Shown: piece after piece, positions 16,701 to 18,348 of the stretch
Layout of the letters: the number at the start of each line of letters is the position of its first letter
Numbering within the stretch: the stretch's first letter is position 1
Assembly (NCBI GenBank): GCA_016763335.1
Contig: JAESUD010000042.1
Location: forward strand, 1-18,348
Reading direction: 5' to 3'
From: Emcibacteraceae bacterium
Lineage (GTDB): Bacteria > Pseudomonadota > Alphaproteobacteria > Sphingomonadales > Emcibacteraceae
Length of the DNA stretch: 18,348 nt
Translations under genes and position numbers: made by a program
Notes under the pieces: generated by a model
The model's database searches: none
The model's input: only the letters and a program-made list of their open reading frames with translations
What the model was told of the DNA's origin: nothing

Positions 16701-18348
16701 GTCAAACTTGTCGCCGCTTTTGATCACCGTGATATTTTCATTGATCCAACCCCCGATCCGGCAAAATCATATGCCGAAAGAAAACGCATGTTTGATCTTC
16801 CGCGTTCTAGCTGGGAAGATTATAATAAAAAACTTATTTCCGCTGGTGGCGGGATATTCAGTCGCAAATTAAAATCAATCGATTTAACGCCTGAAATGAA
16901 ATCGCTACTCGGATTTGATGATGAAACCAATACTGCTACCCCTAATGAATTGATAAAAGCAATTCTTGTCTCTCATGTGGGTTTATTGTGGTTCGGTGGC
17001 ATTGGTACATATGTTAAAGCCGCAGGTGAAAGTAATGCCGAGGTAGGTGATAGAGCCAACGATACCATTCGTATCAATGGTAAAGACCTTAACTGTAAAG
17101 CTATTGGCGAAGGCGGAAACCTTGGGTGCACTCAGCTTGGCCGAATTGAATATTGCCTTAAGGGTGGCATGATGAATACGGATGCGGTTGATAATTCCGC
17201 CGGTGTTGATTGTTCGGATAATGAAGTAAATATCAAAATTCTGCTTAATAGTGTTGTTACAGATGGTAAGATGACCCAAAAACAGCGCGATACTCTTCTT
17301 GCAGAAATGACCGATGATGTGGCTGATCTTGTCCTTCGCGATAACTATCTGCAAAGTCAGGCCATCAGTTTGGCCAAATCAAGCAGTATTCGCCAGCTTG
17401 ACAGTTTTGAACGCTATCTTGATGAGCTTGAAAAATCAGCAAACCTTGACCGCGAACTTGAATTTTTGCCTGATGATGAGGAACTCCTTGACCGTGAAGA
17501 AAAGTCTCTCGGCCTCACACGTCCTGAAAACTCAGTTCTCATTGCTTATGCGAAAATGTCCTTATTCGATAGCTTAATGGCCAGTGATTTTCTTAATGAT
17601 CCATATCTTGAGAAGTTTTTATTCAGTTCTTTCCCAAAAAGATTGAGCAAAAATTACAAAATTGAAATGAGAAATCATCAACTGAGAAGCCAAATCATTG
17701 CCAAAGTAATCTGTAATGACATCGTAAACCGCGGTGGTATTCAAGCTATTAAGGAAGAAACAGGCGCGAGTGGTGCTGAAATTGCAAGAGCCGCCATCAT
17801 TACCAGCGAAGTTTTTGAATTAGATAATTTGTGGGAACAAATTGAAAAGCTTGATTATATAGCCCCGGCAACTATTCAAATTTTGATGCTGATGGATGTT
17901 GAAGAATTCGCGCGCCGACAAACTATATGGTTCCTTAATAATACGGATAGCAAACAACCTATTCAAAAAATTATTGATAACTATAAACCCGGTATTACAG
18001 AGCTATTCTTGATGGATACAGTTTCCAAAACTGCTTCTGATGAAAGTATTTCTGGAAAACGCAATATGTATTCAGAACAAAATGTTCCAAAAGACCTTGC
18101 CCAGCATATCGCCAGTCTTGATATTAAAACGGCAGCATGCGACCTTGTTCAAGTTGCTAAAGAGCTTGATATTGATGTTACCCAAATCGCCGCAGCCTAC
18201 TTTATGTTTGGTGAAGAGCTCGGTTTTGAGTGGCTTCGCAGTCAAGCCGAAATGGTTGAAACTTCTGACCATTGGGACCGTCTTGCTGTTAACAGTATTC
18301 TCGGTGATCTTCAAGATCAGCAGAAAATCCTTACCCGTACTGCTCTAA
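13722..18348 (+). CDS. gdhB: NAD-dependent glutamate dehydrogenase, large type (3' partial)
   Basis: Large catabolic glutamate dehydrogenase (the 180-kDa type) that converts glutamate to 2-oxoglutarate and ammonium with NAD+. The frame is open for 1542 codons to the window edge, and the family is usually near 1600, so roughly 50-80 residues are missing; the TAA at 18346 is in another frame. The N-terminal half (about 1-700) corresponds to the regulatory ACT-containing part. The catalytic core shows RFGPVARGGLRWSDR near residue 800, the active-site lysine K841 in PVGAKGGF, and the NAD-binding block IAGIGDMSGDVFGNG from 973. The start is GTG at 13722, with AGAGGA at 13709-13714 seven bases upstream, and the protein begins MSSWSKKE. 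The ATG at 13717 only opens a two-codon ORF. It lies downstream of the PAS protein on the same strand, with its own leader of 74 bases containing TATAAT at 13672-13677. Confident in function; the symbol follows common use for this type. Confidence 0.96.
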   Translation, partial: MSSWSKKEIRLDSIIDYSKENMKSSLGSTFIDFVNDFYKNASPEDLSLRLDELYAIALSNWKFISKFNQSNSKIRIFNPTLEEHGWTSSHTIVQILSSDMPFLIDSITSNLLEDGNALHMLIHPVLEFNRDTNGKMVNKGGKKVTESIMHIEITAMSNEQEINQLYAKLKQVTDFVLASVEDWKSILTQVEETSKNLTLAPKTVDRSEVKEAQAFLAWLTDNNFTLLGYREYNHKSKTPTAGKGYGILRDPDVQVLRGPDGLVAISPEIEDFMSDDKIMLITKANVKSLVHRVVHLDYIGFKKFDKKGKVISETRFIGLFTSDSYNQRAQNIPYLDRKVRSVVERSGFDYNSHDGKALFHILETLPRDELFQIKEEPLFQTSIGILHLNLRPQCRAFIRKDKFERYVSALVFVPRDLYNSTLRTKIEKILCDAYKGELSSRYAQLSNERIARWHFIIRTKPGQVPNPDEESINKRIAKVAQSWTDYFHEVLVDRWGEEKANTLFRKYSKSFTSAYRENFDPRFAVTDVDKLEFLPENNNIGFNFYRDQEDHDYAVRLKIYTSRNNIALSDCLPMLENLGLRVIEEYAFEVITDTQDEKIVHSIHDFYLEDPAENPFDLRELKARMENALNAVWVNSIDNDGFNKLVLQAGMSYKHALILRIYSKYLRQLGSSYSEVYMQDTLTQYVDISRLLAELFEIKFKLDLEEGYDRKKEAAKLTKNIKKLLANVDSLDQDRMLRNYLNVITCSLRTNFYQTTSDGNAKPYISIKINSRDVEEAPKPRPYAEIFVYSPRFEGVHLRFGPVARGGLRWSDRKEDYRTEVLGLVKAQQVKNTVIVPVGAKGGFVPKQMPLNPSREEFLEEGISCYKYFISGLLDITDNLKEGEVIPPNDVVRGDNDDPYLVVAADKGTATFSDIANGLARDYGFWLDDAFASGGSVGYDHKKMGITARGAWVSVQRHFREQGIDVQKDSITIAGIGDMSGDVFGNGLLCSEAVKLVAAFDHRDIFIDPTPDPAKSYAERKRMFDLPRSSWEDYNKKLISAGGGIFSRKLKSIDLTPEMKSLLGFDDETNTATPNELIKAILVSHVGLLWFGGIGTYVKAAGESNAEVGDRANDTIRINGKDLNCKAIGEGGNLGCTQLGRIEYCLKGGMMNTDAVDNSAGVDCSDNEVNIKILLNSVVTDGKMTQKQRDTLLAEMTDDVADLVLRDNYLQSQAISLAKSSSIRQLDSFERYLDELEKSANLDRELEFLPDDEELLDREEKSLGLTRPENSVLIAYAKMSLFDSLMASDFLNDPYLEKFLFSSFPKRLSKNYKIEMRNHQLRSQIIAKVICNDIVNRGGIQAIKEETGASGAEIARAAIITSEVFELDNLWEQIEKLDYIAPATIQILMLMDVEEFARRQTIWFLNNTDSKQPIQKIIDNYKPGITELFLMDTVSKTASDESISGKRNMYSEQNVPKDLAQHIASLDIKTAACDLVQVAKELDIDVTQIAAAYFMFGEELGFEWLRSQAEMVETSDHWDRLAVNSILGDLQDQQKILTRTAL

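Noticed and set aside
18040..18348. Open frame ending in TAA exactly at the window edge
   Set aside because: It is one frame off the glutamate dehydrogenase, whose own frame stays open through the edge with typical family sequence. The stop is not the end of that gene.

Overview
The window reads as chromosome of a fairly AT-rich alphaproteobacterium, probably marine or otherwise sodium-using. The evidence is a narI end with a PpiC-like follower gene, an N-terminal domain resembling the alphaproteobacterial PAS_5 family, the roughly 1600-residue NAD-glutamate dehydrogenase, two NhaC-family sodium-coupled carriers, and two FixK/FNR-type sites (TTGAT-N4-RTCAA). The exact genus cannot be read from the sequence. 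I see no rRNA, tRNA, CRISPR array, insertion sequence or phage gene.

Layout. (1) 2-1113: end of a respiratory nitrate reductase operon: narI, lacking about seven codons at the window edge, then a 148-residue PpiC-like protein with no room for the parvulin catalytic domain. (2) 1171-2994: a beta-carbonic anhydrase (-) and a membrane fatty acid desaturase (+), divergent around a FixK/FNR-type box. (3) 2978-10277: what looks like a peptide or D-amino-acid catabolic island. It has two divergent NhaC-family carriers at its edges and, between them, a lipoprotein N-acyl-D-amino-acid deacylase (broken by a frameshift), an exported S9-type serine hydrolase and a DadA/PuuB-like FAD amine oxidoreductase. 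(4) 10278-10572: an AT-rich regulatory region with a 13-bp direct repeat and a perfect FNR/FixK consensus site. (5) 10573-13647: a 1024-residue protein with a PAS_5-like N-terminus, about 650 residues of acidic, repeat-containing and probably disordered sequence, and a compact C-terminal domain of unknown function. (6) 13722-18348: NAD-dependent glutamate dehydrogenase, running off the right edge.

How the genes may work together (inference). In region 3, exported hydrolases would release amino acids or amines, the carriers would import them with sodium, and the flavoenzyme would oxidise them; the glutamate dehydrogenase further on would feed carbon to 2-oxoglutarate and release ammonium. The FixK/FNR-type sites near the nar genes and in front of the PAS protein suggest oxygen- or NO-responsive control of the flanking genes.

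Most unusual content: the PAS / acidic-repeat / unknown-C-terminal-domain protein, whose linker carries several short helical motifs resembling the N-terminal motif of the polar hub protein PopZ; and the PpiC-like protein that appears to have lost exactly its catalytic domain.
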